Below are positions 25,114-33,097 of a stretch of 64,000 nucleotides of DNA, in pieces. Made by a program: the position numbers and the translations under genes. Under the pieces are notes generated by a model. That model was given only the letters and a program-made list of their open reading frames with translations. It ran no database searches and was not told the origin of the DNA. Source of the stretch: Acidobacteriota bacterium. GTDB lineage: Bacteria > Acidobacteriota > Terriglobia > Terriglobales > Acidobacteriaceae. Position 1 is the stretch's first letter. Every line of letters begins with the position of its first letter. The stretch is taken from NCBI GenBank assembly GCA_003225555.1, contig QIAM01000019.1:1-64000 (forward strand), read 5' to 3'.

Positions 25114-26715
25114 TTAGTGCAATCCGAAAATTCGCAGTTCCTTGTTGCTGGCAACGAAGACTTTGCCGTTTGCCACCACCGGAACAATATTTGAATTACC
25201 CCCAGTGTTGGGCCAGGTTCCCGCACTGGCAGTGAAGAGTTGCGTCATGGTGCTGCCGCCGGCTTCCGGGTCGAAGGCAAACAGATTCACCTTGCTTGAG
25301 GTCCTTGAAACTGGGCGCGAGACCGCCCAAATGATTGGACTAGCAGTTCCGTTCGAGGAGATGGTGGTAAAGAATCCTCCGTCCTGCCCGCCGCCAATCG
25401 ACGGCGATGTGGTGATCTTCGTCAACGATGGGGTTGGCGAAGTTTGCAGCTTCCACACTTCCGCCGTTCTTCCGCCGCTGCTGACTACGCGTGCCAACCC
25501 ATCCACTGGATCGACAAAGTAAGACTGTCCGCACCAGCACGAACCCACTCCGTAAGTTCCCAAGACATTATTCTGGGTTGTTGAGTACCCGCCCAGGCTG
25601 TCTTCGTTCATGAAGTACATGTTCCCGTCCTTGCCCGCAGCCACTGCCAAATGCGGGATCGACCCCGGCTGGTCCGGCAAGACCAGCACACCGCCTGAGC
25701 CAAAGTCGCTGTCGGTCTGCTCGAGGCTCGCCTGATTCATCGGCGTGAATAGATCAAGGACGGTGGTCAAGTTCGGCGATACTCTGACGACGCTTTCCTG
25801 AATGTTGCTCACGCCGTCGTAGGTTGTCCCAGAGAAATCCGAATTGCCGGTCACGAAGAGAATGTTGCCGGAGTGATCCGCCGCGAGTCCGTAACCCGAC
25901 ATCCAGATCGCTGTCAGAAAATAATTGTTGGGAGACACTGGCTGCGTGTCGAGTATCTGGTTCGCGGCCATCGGCACCAGCGTACCCGCCTTCCAGCCCA
26001 GCACCCAGCCTCGCGAGAGATTCGCGAAAAAGTCGCAGAAGCTACCAAACCCGGCGTAGACATTGCCGTTGGCCAGCAACAGTCCGGGACGTTGCCGCTG
26101 GTAGGTCGCATTGAAGGTGAACGTGGTTCCATCGGTCAACGTATGGGAAGCAGCCACCAATACTGGCGCCACCTTGTCCGTTAAATTGCCGATGTCCAGC
26201 GCATGAAGGTAATAAGCAGGGCCGGTTGCTCCCTGGGTGTAGACCATGACGTACATGGTTTGGCTCCTTACCTCAATGACGGGGGTTGAAGTGATTCCGA
26301 CATTCGGTCCATTGTTGCCGCATCCCAGGGGCTTCGGGACAGGTGGTCCGAAGTTCGGGCTCAACAGGATCGTGCCGTTGTTTACATCGATCGCGTAGAT
26401 GGTGTTGTTCTCCGTCGCGACGTAGACGACAGTGTGCTTCCCCTGGTGGCTACCGGCGGAGATGTTCACCCCGGGAATCACCAGAGGTTGGGCGTCCACC
26501 TGATCGTCGAGCGCCACCGACAGCAGCTGCCCGAACGACGCGCTGCCCACGTTGGCAGGAGTGAGCTTTGGTTCCTTCGAATTCCAGCCGGTGCGACGAG
26601 TGTCGTAATGGTAGGTGGTGACTTGGGCGCCCGCGAAGGCGACACTGAAAATCAGGACAAGGGCGATAAGAGCTGCCACCCTGCAGCTGGGATAGTTCGG
26701 ACGAAGTGATTGCAT
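25114..26715 (-). CDS. secreted quinoprotein-like beta-propeller protein
   Basis: A 533-aa protein with a Sec signal (VAALIALVLIFSVAFAGAQ) and the repeated pattern of PQQ/pyrrolo-quinoline-like propeller blades: VVYVATENNTIYAIDVNNG near residue 95, NVYAGFGSFC, HLAVAAGKDGNMYFMNED, and NGKVFVASNKELRIFG at the end. No catalytic Ca/PQQ ligands of the quinoprotein dehydrogenases can be picked out, so it is more likely a binding or scaffold propeller than an enzyme. It is monocistronic as far as seen. The presence of a pqqA-like gene 25 kb away does not make this a PQQ enzyme. Confidence 0.7.
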   Translation of the reverse strand: MQSLRPNYPSCRVAALIALVLIFSVAFAGAQVTTYHYDTRRTGWNSKEPKLTPANVGSASFGQLLSVALDDQVDAQPLVIPGVNISAGSHQGKHTVVYVATENNTIYAIDVNNGTILLSPNFGPPVPKPLGCGNNGPNVGITSTPVIEVRSQTMYVMVYTQGATGPAYYLHALDIGNLTDKVAPVLVAASHTLTDGTTFTFNATYQRQRPGLLLANGNVYAGFGSFCDFFANLSRGWVLGWKAGTLVPMAANQILDTQPVSPNNYFLTAIWMSGYGLAADHSGNILFVTGNSDFSGTTYDGVSNIQESVVRVSPNLTTVLDLFTPMNQASLEQTDSDFGSGGVLVLPDQPGSIPHLAVAAGKDGNMYFMNEDSLGGYSTTQNNVLGTYGVGSCWCGQSYFVDPVDGLARVVSSGGRTAEVWKLQTSPTPSLTKITTSPSIGGGQDGGFFTTISSNGTASPIIWAVSRPVSRTSSKVNLFAFDPEAGGSTMTQLFTASAGTWPNTGGNSNIVPVVANGKVFVASNKELRIFGLH

Positions 26716-26837
26716 GGCGAACCGGATGCTATGCCATCAAGAAAATCCGGTCAACCAGAGCAAAAACACCCGTGGAAGGAAGGCCCCACCAAATCTTGCA
26801 CAGTGGCGGTGTTGCCCAATAGTCGTGCCGACCATCA

Positions 26838-27674
26838 TCAGCCGGCCAGAGACTCGATCGCTCGGACCTCATCCGGTGTAAGCGCCAACTGGCGGCTCGC
26901 CAGGTCCTGCTTCATGTGCTCAGCGTCGGAGGGGCCGGTCAGCGGGAGGATTCCGATCGCGCGCGCGACGGCGAATATGATCTGGGCCGGAGTCGCCTGC
27001 GCGCGCTCGGCGAGATCATTCATAAGCGGGTGGTGCAGCACCTCTGCATTCGCGGTGAGAAGCGAGAAGCCCTGATAGATGATCTTTCTCTCGCGGCAGA
27101 ACTGGCGCACGTCGCGATCCCAGCCGAGGCGGGCGAAACAGCGATTCTGCACAAACGCAGGTGCTTCGGAGTGCGCGGCCTCCAACTGTTCAAGATGCCG
27201 CAGACTGACGTTGCTTACGCCGAGGAAACGCATGCGGCCGGCATCGCGCTCCTTCCTCATCGCCTCCCAAACCTCGGAGTCAACTTCAGTCCAGTTGTAG
27301 CCCGAGGACGGTCCATGGAGCACATAGCTGTCGACGTAGTCGGTTCCGAGATGTTCGAGCGAGCTGGCCATTGACTTTGCGACTTGGATGGAAAGGCTGG
27401 CCGCGGGATCGTAGGGCAAGCGGTGGTCCTGCCCGCGCTGGTAGGTGAATTTTGTTTGCAGAAAAATTTCGGCGCGGGTTACGACTCCCGCGTGATAGAC
27501 GGCAGCCAGTCCCTGACCGACTCCAGCTTCGAAATAATGGCGTCGCTGGTTGGCGGTGTCGATCCCACGAAAGCCCATGCGCAGTGCGAGTTCGGTGAGG
27601 GCGGGAGTGCGCTCCTCTTTCCAGGCGGTACCGTACAGGAAATCGGGCAAGGGCGCAGGATCGTGAGTTGGCAT
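26838..27674 (-). CDS. aldo/keto reductase
   Basis: A 278-aa TIM-barrel NADPH-dependent oxidoreductase. Conserved points include FRGIDTANQRRHYFEAGVGQGL (Asp and Tyr of the catalytic tetrad region; the usual DTA..Y), QTKFTY (Lys), YVLHGPSSGYNW (His) and the NADPH-binding end GPSDAEHMKQDL. The substrate is unknown. Its start is 27 bp after the stop of the E1 gene on the same strand, so they may share a transcript. Confidence 0.85.
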   Translation of the reverse strand: MPTHDPAPLPDFLYGTAWKEERTPALTELALRMGFRGIDTANQRRHYFEAGVGQGLAAVYHAGVVTRAEIFLQTKFTYQRGQDHRLPYDPAASLSIQVAKSMASSLEHLGTDYVDSYVLHGPSSGYNWTEVDSEVWEAMRKERDAGRMRFLGVSNVSLRHLEQLEAAHSEAPAFVQNRCFARLGWDRDVRQFCRERKIIYQGFSLLTANAEVLHHPLMNDLAERAQATPAQIIFAVARAIGILPLTGPSDAEHMKQDLASRQLALTPDEVRAIESLAG

Positions 27675-27701
27675 TGCGTTGGCAGCACTGACAACTGCCT
27701 C

Positions 27702-29924
27702 TCAGTACTCCGCCAGCTCCTTCATGGCGCGGAACAGGTCATTCGTCTGCGGCAGGATGGCATCTTCCAGAATCGGTTGGTAGGCGACATAGGTATCGGC
27801 GGCAGCGACGCGGCGGACGGGAGCATCGAGATGATCGAAGAGCTGATCGGCGATGCGCGCGGCGATCTCGGCGCCGTAGCCCCAACTCAAGGAGTCTTCG
27901 TAAGCTACGAGCACGCGATTCGTCTTCTGAACGGAGGCTGCGATGGCCTCCCAGTCAAACGGATTCAAGCAGCGCAAGTCGATCAGTTCGACCTTCACGC
28001 CATTCTCGCGCTCGAGCTTCTGCGCCGCCTGCAGCGCGCGCGGAACGACAGCGCCGTAGGTGATCACGGTCAAGTCCGTTCCCGGATGCACGACTTTCGC
28101 TTTGCCGAAGGGAATCATGTAGTCGGGACCCGGATAGGGTGCACGCCCATAAGTCTCGCGATAAAGACGCTTGTGTTCGAGGAAGAGCACGGGGTCGTCG
28201 CAGCGAATTGCCGTACGCAGCAGCCCCGCGGCATCGAGCGCGTTCGACGGAAACACCACGCGCAGGCCTGGGATATGCGTGAAGATGCTCTCGCCGCATT
28301 GCGAATGATAGATCGCGCCGCCGGTGAGATATCCGCCGATGGCCACGCGAATCACACACGGCGCGGAGAATCCATTGTTCGAGCGCCAGCGGATTACAGG
28401 CAGCTCATCGCGCATTTGCATCATCGCCGGCCAGATGTAATCGAAGAATTGGATCTCGACTACCGGCTTCAGCCCGCGCGTCGCCATACCCGTAGCGCGG
28501 CCCACGATGGCGGCTTCGGCGAGCGGAGCGTTGAATACGCGGTCATTGCCGAACTCGCACTGCAAGCCGAAGGTGAGCTTGAACACTCCGCCCTTCCCTT
28601 TCACCAGCTTGCGCTTCAAGTATTCTTCGCGGCTGCAATCGGCCACATCTTCGCCGAAGATCACGATGCGCTCGTCGCGCTTCATCTCATCGCGCAAGGT
28701 GGTGTTGATCAGGTCGGCCATCGTCTTGGCGGGCGGCTTCTTTCCGTCAGCGGAGTCGGCCGCCACAGCGGGGTGCGTCTCGAACGCCGACGATGTGGGG
28801 TCGATGTCGGGCGAATAGACGTAGTCCATGATCGTCTCGGGCGCGGGCGGCAACGCTTCGAGCGCGCGATCGACCACGGCTTGCAGCTCGTCCTCGACCT
28901 GCTTCTCCAACTGAGTGATGCCCTTGTCGTCAAGAATGCCCTCGCGCAGCAGAAACATCTGCGTGCGAGTCACCGGATCGCGTTGCGCGTCGCGTTCCCG
29001 CTCAGTGTCCGGCCGGTACAACCGCTCGTCATCCGACAACGAGTGCGAATACGGACGAATCACGTGGGCATGCACGAACGCAGGCCCGTGACCTTTCCTA
29101 CAATATTGCGTCGCCCGCTCCATCGCGGCGTAGCTCGCCACCGGATCGGTGCCATCGACTTCTTCGAAATGAAAATTCGGAAATCCAGCGACCAGCCGCG
29201 AAATGCTTCCTCCGGCGGTCTGCACCTCGACCGGCACGGAAATCGCGTAGCCGTTATCCTCGACGCAGAAGATCACCGGCAACTTGCCCAACGACGCCGC
29301 GTTCATCGCCTCCCAGAACTCGCCTTCGCTCGTCGTGCCATCGCCCAGCGAGACGTAGGTTACTTCGTCGCCCTGAAACGAGACGTCCTTGAACTGGCGG
29401 TAGTCGGCGACATTCTTCGCATCTGACACCTCTGCCGACTTGGGATGTTGCGCCAGATACCTTCCCGCCTCGGCGCATCCCACAGCCTGCAGAATCTGCG
29501 ACCCGGTCGGAGAGGACTGCGTCACGATATGCAGCTTTGGGTCGCTCCAATGGGAAGGCATCTGTCGGCCGCCCGAACTCGGGTCGTCCGCCGCGCCCAC
29601 CGCTTGCAAAAACATGTCGTACGGCTTCATGCCAAGCGTCAGGCACAGCGCGCGATCGCGATAGTAAGGATAGAACCAGTCGCAGCCCGGCTTCAGGGCA
29701 AGGCCGGCAGCCACACCAATCGCCTCGTGCCCGGCCCCCGACATCTGAAAATAGATTTTCTGCTGACGCTTGAGCAGGATCTCCCGGTCGTCAATGCGAC
29801 GGGAGGTGTACATGTGGCGATAGGCCTGAACCAGCTGGTCGCGGGTAAGGCCATCGTAAGTCTTGGCCCTTTTCCCGCCATTGGCCGCGAGGCCCAGCTT
29901 GGGGTCGGTTTTTGTAGTCGCCAT
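27702..29924 (-). CDS. 2-oxoacid dehydrogenase E1, fused alpha and beta subunits
   Basis: A 740-aa thiamine-diphosphate enzyme. Residues about 25-340 are the E1-alpha part, with the ThDP/Mg motif starting [10 protein letters not shown] and ending VEDNGYAIS. Residues about 395-740 are the E1-beta part ([53 protein letters not shown]). The order and sequence resemble branched-chain 2-oxoacid dehydrogenases, where the two subunits are usually separate; a single-chain fusion is known in several phyla. E2 and E3 genes are not in the window. It catalyses oxidative decarboxylation of a 2-oxoacid and acylation of the lipoyl E2. Confidence 0.9.
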   Translation of the reverse strand: MATTKTDPKLGLAANGGKRAKTYDGLTRDQLVQAYRHMYTSRRIDDREILLKRQQKIYFQMSGAGHEAIGVAAGLALKPGCDWFYPYYRDRALCLTLGMKPYDMFLQAVGAADDPSSGGRQMPSHWSDPKLHIVTQSSPTGSQILQAVGCAEAGRYLAQHPKSAEVSDAKNVADYRQFKDVSFQGDEVTYVSLGDGTTSEGEFWEAMNAASLGKLPVIFCVEDNGYAISVPVEVQTAGGSISRLVAGFPNFHFEEVDGTDPVASYAAMERATQYCRKGHGPAFVHAHVIRPYSHSLSDDERLYRPDTERERDAQRDPVTRTQMFLLREGILDDKGITQLEKQVEDELQAVVDRALEALPPAPETIMDYVYSPDIDPTSSAFETHPAVAADSADGKKPPAKTMADLINTTLRDEMKRDERIVIFGEDVADCSREEYLKRKLVKGKGGVFKLTFGLQCEFGNDRVFNAPLAEAAIVGRATGMATRGLKPVVEIQFFDYIWPAMMQMRDELPVIRWRSNNGFSAPCVIRVAIGGYLTGGAIYHSQCGESIFTHIPGLRVVFPSNALDAAGLLRTAIRCDDPVLFLEHKRLYRETYGRAPYPGPDYMIPFGKAKVVHPGTDLTVITYGAVVPRALQAAQKLERENGVKVELIDLRCLNPFDWEAIAASVQKTNRVLVAYEDSLSWGYGAEIAARIADQLFDHLDAPVRRVAAADTYVAYQPILEDAILPQTNDLFRAMKELAEY

Positions 29925-30121
29925 CTGCTTCCCTGGTTCCTACCTTGTAGATTCGCGCAGCTGCCGAATAGTTTCAGCTGGCTGCGGTGCGCGCCCCATT
30001 CCAATTAAGGTGCCGCATTCGGCCAAACCTGTTGCATTGTAAATGGTGAGTGCTGGTTGGCAAAGCTGGAAGCTGGCCTTTTGATAGATCCCGCCGATGA
30101 GGTCTAGTGGTCCGACAGGTG

Positions 30122-30613
30122 TTAGTGTCGGCCGATGTCGTCAACTTCCTTCTTGAGCGCAAGGCTGTCGAGGCTCCCCAGCGGAAGGCTGAGGAACAAA
30201 CTGATTCTACGGTCGAGAATAAAAAATGCTTCGCGGAAGGCCCGTTCCACTTCGGCCGCTGCCCCCTGAACCGCTGCAGGATCGGGCACGCGCCAGTGTG
30301 CGGATATCGGCTGCCCCGGCCAGACTGGGCAGACTTCCTTGGCCGCGCTGTCACAAACAGTGAACACGAAATCAAGTCTCGGAGACCCGGGCTTGGCGAA
30401 CTCGTCCCAGCTTTTGCTTCTGAGCCCCGTGTTAGGCAGGTGCGCAGTTTCAAGTTGACGGGCGGCTTCCGGGCGCACTTCTCCCGACGGATGGCTTCCG
30501 GCGCTGTAGGCGGCGAACTGCGGCTTTCCTTTGAAGTTCAGGATTGCCTCGGCCATGATCGAGCGCGCGGAATTTCCTGTGCACAGAAACAGAACGTTGT
30601 AGTGTTCTCGCAT
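30122..30613 (-). CDS. arsC: arsenate reductase, thioredoxin-coupled (low-Mr phosphatase type)
   Basis: A 163-aa protein of the low-molecular-weight tyrosine phosphatase fold. The P-loop CTGNSAR (Cys11-Arg17) carries the nucleophile; Cys87 and Cys95 (VCDSAAKEVCPVWPG) are at the positions of the shuttle cysteines in S. aureus-type ArsC. It reduces arsenate to arsenite with electrons from thioredoxin. It is the third gene of an arsR-arsM-arsC operon and starts 19 bp after arsM. No arsenite efflux gene is nearby, so the arsenite formed is presumably methylated by ArsM. Confidence 0.9.
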   Translation of the reverse strand: MREHYNVLFLCTGNSARSIMAEAILNFKGKPQFAAYSAGSHPSGEVRPEAARQLETAHLPNTGLRSKSWDEFAKPGSPRLDFVFTVCDSAAKEVCPVWPGQPISAHWRVPDPAAVQGAAAEVERAFREAFFILDRRISLFLSLPLGSLDSLALKKEVDDIGRH

Positions 30614-30632
30614 CGCTATTTCCGGATCCCCC

Positions 30633-31631
30633 TCAGTTGCAGCAGGTGGGACCGCAGCAAGCTTTCGTTTCGCCAGTTCCAGCGGTCGCGTTCTCGGCAG
30701 AGGACGTCTTTATCGCATGGATGAAAGCACTCATGAACTTCTCATCGACCTGCGGAGCGATGGCATCGACATCGATTCCCTGCCCCGCCAGAAACTCCCG
30801 CGCATCGGCAGCCCGATAAATCCGCGTCGGCTTGATTTCAATCTGCCCGAATCCGGCGGCTGTCAGCTTGCGGCGATACTCATTCTCTTCGAGCGCTCCA
30901 GCGATGCAACCGACCCAGGCCAGCACACTCTGCCGGATCTCCGGCAGCATCTCTCCCCGCGTTACCACATCGGAGATGGCGAAGCGACCGCCGGGCTTCA
31001 GCACGCGGAAAGCCTCGCGCAGAACGCGATCCTTGTCGGCGGAGAGGTTGATCACACAGTTTGAAATGATCACATCCACGGAGTTATCCGGCAGCGGAAT
31101 GCTCTCAATCTCTCCTCTAAGAAACTCGACGTTGTCGATGCCTGCTTTTCGTTGGTTGTCGTTGGCCAGCGCCAGCATTTCATCGGTCATATCGAGACCA
31201 TAAGCCTTGCCCGTCGGACCAACGCGCCGCGCCGACAGCAGCACATCGATGCCGCCTCCCGAGCCCAGATCGAGAACAGTTTCGCCCGCCATCAATTCCG
31301 CCAGCGCGGTGGGATTCCCGCAGCCGAGTGAAGCCAGCAGCGCTTCCTCGGGAATCTGAGAGGACTGGATGGCGTCATACAGGCCGGTGGTGATCGGATC
31401 GGCACAGCCATTGCCCGCAGCGGCTCCGCAGCAGGAACTGCCTCCGGATTTCACACGCAGAGCGGCCTGCCCATATTTCTCTTTCACCACTTGCTTGATG
31501 TCACCCGTGGTGGTTTCGGGAAGGGCACGGCTTCCAGCCGTGCCGTCTGAGACCAGGAAAGATGCGGGCTTTAGCCCCTGAGGAGCACTCGTTTCGGACG
31601 GAACATCTTTGATGTCGGTTGTTGAACTCAT
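30633..31631 (-). CDS. arsM: arsenite S-adenosylmethionine methyltransferase
   Basis: A 332-aa class I methyltransferase. SAM-binding motif I is [16 protein letters not shown], followed by [10 protein letters not shown] and [12 protein letters not shown]; the Cys-rich parts ([16 protein letters not shown] and the C-terminal KACCGPTCC) suit As(III) binding. I chose the ATG at 31631 because AGGAGGG precedes it by 6-7 bp and it lies 10 bp after the arsR stop; the longer frame up to 31952 only shadows arsR. Residues about 16-38 ([10 protein letters not shown]...TAGSRALP) are encoded by a mobile hairpin repeat, an in-frame insertion in the poorly conserved N-terminus. Confidence 0.92.
   Translation of the reverse strand: MSSTTDIKDVPSETSAPQGLKPASFLVSDGTAGSRALPETTTGDIKQVVKEKYGQAALRVKSGGSSCCGAAAGNGCADPITTGLYDAIQSSQIPEEALLASLGCGNPTALAELMAGETVLDLGSGGGIDVLLSARRVGPTGKAYGLDMTDEMLALANDNQRKAGIDNVEFLRGEIESIPLPDNSVDVIISNCVINLSADKDRVLREAFRVLKPGGRFAISDVVTRGEMLPEIRQSVLAWVGCIAGALEENEYRRKLTAAGFGQIEIKPTRIYRAADAREFLAGQGIDVDAIAPQVDEKFMSAFIHAIKTSSAENATAGTGETKACCGPTCCN
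31516..31585. repeat. 'GGCTTTAGCC' element inside arsM
   Basis: Two hairpins 21 bp apart: GGCACGGC / GCCGTGCC around TTCCA (31524-31544) and GGGCT-TT-AGCCC followed by CTGAGG (31566-31583). The same pair in the same order occurs at 59012-59073, with partial copies at 58863-58935 and 17111-17128. Confidence 0.7.
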
Positions 31632-31641
31632 GGCAGCCCTC

Positions 31642-31998
31642 CTACTTGCAGATTCGTATGATTGCTTCCGGCTTGAGCGCTTTGTTGCGGGTGCAGCACT
31701 CGGCATACAGAAATTGCAGCAACTCCTGCAGAGCGTCAGTATTCGCGCGGTAGCGTAAAAACGTTCCTTGCCGCTGGACTTCCACCAGGCCTTCGGTCTT
31801 GAGTTTTTCCAGATGATGGGAGAGCGTCGAGTTGGGAATGTCGAGCTCCGTCTGAATATCCCCGACCACGAGCCCCTGGGGATGCGCCGACAACAGCAAC
31901 TGCATGATGCGCAGCCGCGGCTCGGTCCCCATCGCCGAGAACATGTCGGCATATTTAGCCACGCGCTCGGTATTCCTACTCAGTAGTGACCCAACCAT
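31642..31998 (-). CDS. arsR: ArsR-family transcriptional repressor
   Basis: A 118-aa winged-helix repressor: FSAMGTEPRLRIMQLLL is the family's first helix and IPNSTLSHHLEKLKTEGLV the recognition helix. A vicinal Cys pair (Cys101-Cys102) and Cys117 near the C-terminus could bind As(III) or Sb(III); the classical ELCVCDL-type site in the DNA-binding helix is absent, so the sensor is of the C-terminal type. It is the first gene of the arsRMC operon. An inverted repeat covers its own start codon, and there is no Shine-Dalgarno sequence, so the message may be leaderless. Confidence 0.92.
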   Translation of the reverse strand: MVGSLLSRNTERVAKYADMFSAMGTEPRLRIMQLLLSAHPQGLVVGDIQTELDIPNSTLSHHLEKLKTEGLVEVQRQGTFLRYRANTDALQELLQFLYAECCTRNKALKPEAIIRICK

Positions 31999-32034
31999 AT
32001 TTCGACATTACTAGAAATATAGGACCGGTGTCAA
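31997..32034 (-). promoter_or_regulatory. arsR promoter and operator
   Basis: On the minus strand TTGACA (32029-32034), an 18-bp spacer and TAATGT (32005-32010) form a promoter whose expected start point falls at or within a base or two of the arsR ATG. The perfect inverted repeat ATATTTC...GAAATAT (31997-32003 and 32014-32020) overlaps the -10 region and the start codon, as expected for an ArsR operator. Confidence 0.65.
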
Positions 32035-32065
32035 ATCTCTCGATCTCGGCACAGGAATAAGGCTC

Positions 32066-32115
32066 ATATGGGGACAGCCGTCTCGGCTGTCCGTGCCGGG
32101 CAAAGCCCGGCTAGT
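32066..32115 (-). repeat. twin-hairpin element, copy 2
   Basis: GGACAGCCG-TCT-CGGCTGTCC (32072-32092) next to CCGGGC-AAA-GCCCGG (32096-32110), ending CTAG. Read on the minus strand it runs from CTAGC to CCCCATATG and matches copy 1 at 19231-19280 with compensatory changes in the arms. It lies between arsR and the HAD phosphatase gene. Confidence 0.75.
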
Positions 32116-32153
32116 CTGTCCTACCGCTGCAATCGTTTATCCTAAGAGCACGC

Positions 32154-32846
32154 ATGATTCGCACCTTCCGCCCATTCGACCCGCATTCGATCAAGTTCGT
32201 GGTCTTCGACCTCGATGGCACTTTAATCGACTCCCGTCTCGACCTGGTCCACTCGGTGAACGCCGCCCTGCGCCACATCGGACGCCCCGAACTCCCGGAT
32301 GACGTGATCGCTAGCTACGTAGGCGACGGCGCACCGATCCTGATCCAGCGTGCCCTCGGCGGCGAGGCCACCGACGAAGCTCTCATTCGCAAAGGATTGC
32401 AGTTTTTTCTCTCTTACTACCGTGAACACAAACTGGATCACACCATCGTGTATGAAGGCATCGAGGATGCCCTCGCGCGGATTCAACAATCTTCTAACGG
32501 AGCCCCGCGCAAGATGGCGGTATTGACGAACAAGCCCGTCAATCCCTCACGTGCCATCGTCGAGGCGCTGGGGCTGGGGCAGTTCTTTACACAGGTTTAT
32601 GGGGGAAACAGTTTCGCCACCAAGAAGCCTGATGCCGAAGGCGTACGCAAACTGCTGGAAGAGAACGACGCGCAGCCAGATCGAACGGCCATCGTCGGAG
32701 ATTCCCACGTCGACGTTCGCACCGGACGCAATGCCGGACTGTGGACCGTCGGCGTCACCTACGGATTCGCGCCCCACACGCTGGGAGACGAACCACCAGA
32801 TGTTCTCGTGGACAATGCCCGCGAACTCGCCGACGTCTTTTCCTAA
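32154..32846 (+). CDS. HAD-superfamily phosphatase, phosphoglycolate-phosphatase-like
   Basis: A 230-aa HAD hydrolase. Motif I is VFDLDGTLIDS (nucleophile Asp19, acid Asp21), motif II AVLTNKP, motif III Lys in FATKKPDAEG, and motif IV AIVGDSHVDVRTGRNAG. The alpha-helical C1 cap suits the Gph group, which clears phosphoglycolate formed during DNA repair, but the substrate range of such enzymes is wide. It is a single gene, followed by a 250-bp region leading to the Wzc-like gene. Confidence 0.85.
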   Translation: MIRTFRPFDPHSIKFVVFDLDGTLIDSRLDLVHSVNAALRHIGRPELPDDVIASYVGDGAPILIQRALGGEATDEALIRKGLQFFLSYYREHKLDHTIVYEGIEDALARIQQSSNGAPRKMAVLTNKPVNPSRAIVEALGLGQFFTQVYGGNSFATKKPDAEGVRKLLEENDAQPDRTAIVGDSHVDVRTGRNAGLWTVGVTYGFAPHTLGDEPPDVLVDNARELADVFS

Positions 32847-32957
32847 GACGGTTTTCCTAAGAAGCTCGATGTGTGGCGTCAGTCTGAGGAATCCAGGCGA
32901 GCAACATACCGGGCACGGCGCCAGGTGAAAATTGGAGATGGTCTGGAAGCGATCCAA

Positions 32958-32966
32958 TGCTAAAAT
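32958..32966 (+). promoter_or_regulatory. extended -10 promoter candidate for the Wzc-TPR-ligase operon
   Basis: TGCTAAAAT fits an extended -10 (TGn plus TAAAAT), 131 bp before the Wzc-like start codon. No good -35 is seen. GAGGAG lies 7-12 bp before that ATG. Confidence 0.35.
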
Positions 32967-33097
32967 GTCCCACGCACTCTCCAGCATCCTGGTCCAGAAG
33001 AGATTCCCAGGCGACGAACCAGCCTCCTCGAACCGGGACTTCATAGTACGTGTGCAGGCAGGCCTTTGGGTGTTTACTGATTTACTGAGGAGCAGGC

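Noticed and set aside
25114-26715. PQQ-dependent dehydrogenase as partner of the pqqA-like gene
   Set aside because: Only the propeller pattern is seen; no catalytic PQQ or calcium ligands and no cytochrome domain, and the genes are 25 kb apart.
27384-29426. 680-residue open frame on the plus strand
   Set aside because: It is exactly antisense to the fused E1 gene, which shows strong family motifs. The plus frame has no domain and arises from high GC at third codon positions.
30633-31952. Longer arsM starting inside arsR
   Set aside because: The extra 107 residues are Cys/Arg-rich shadow of arsR; AGGAGGG precedes the ATG at 31631.
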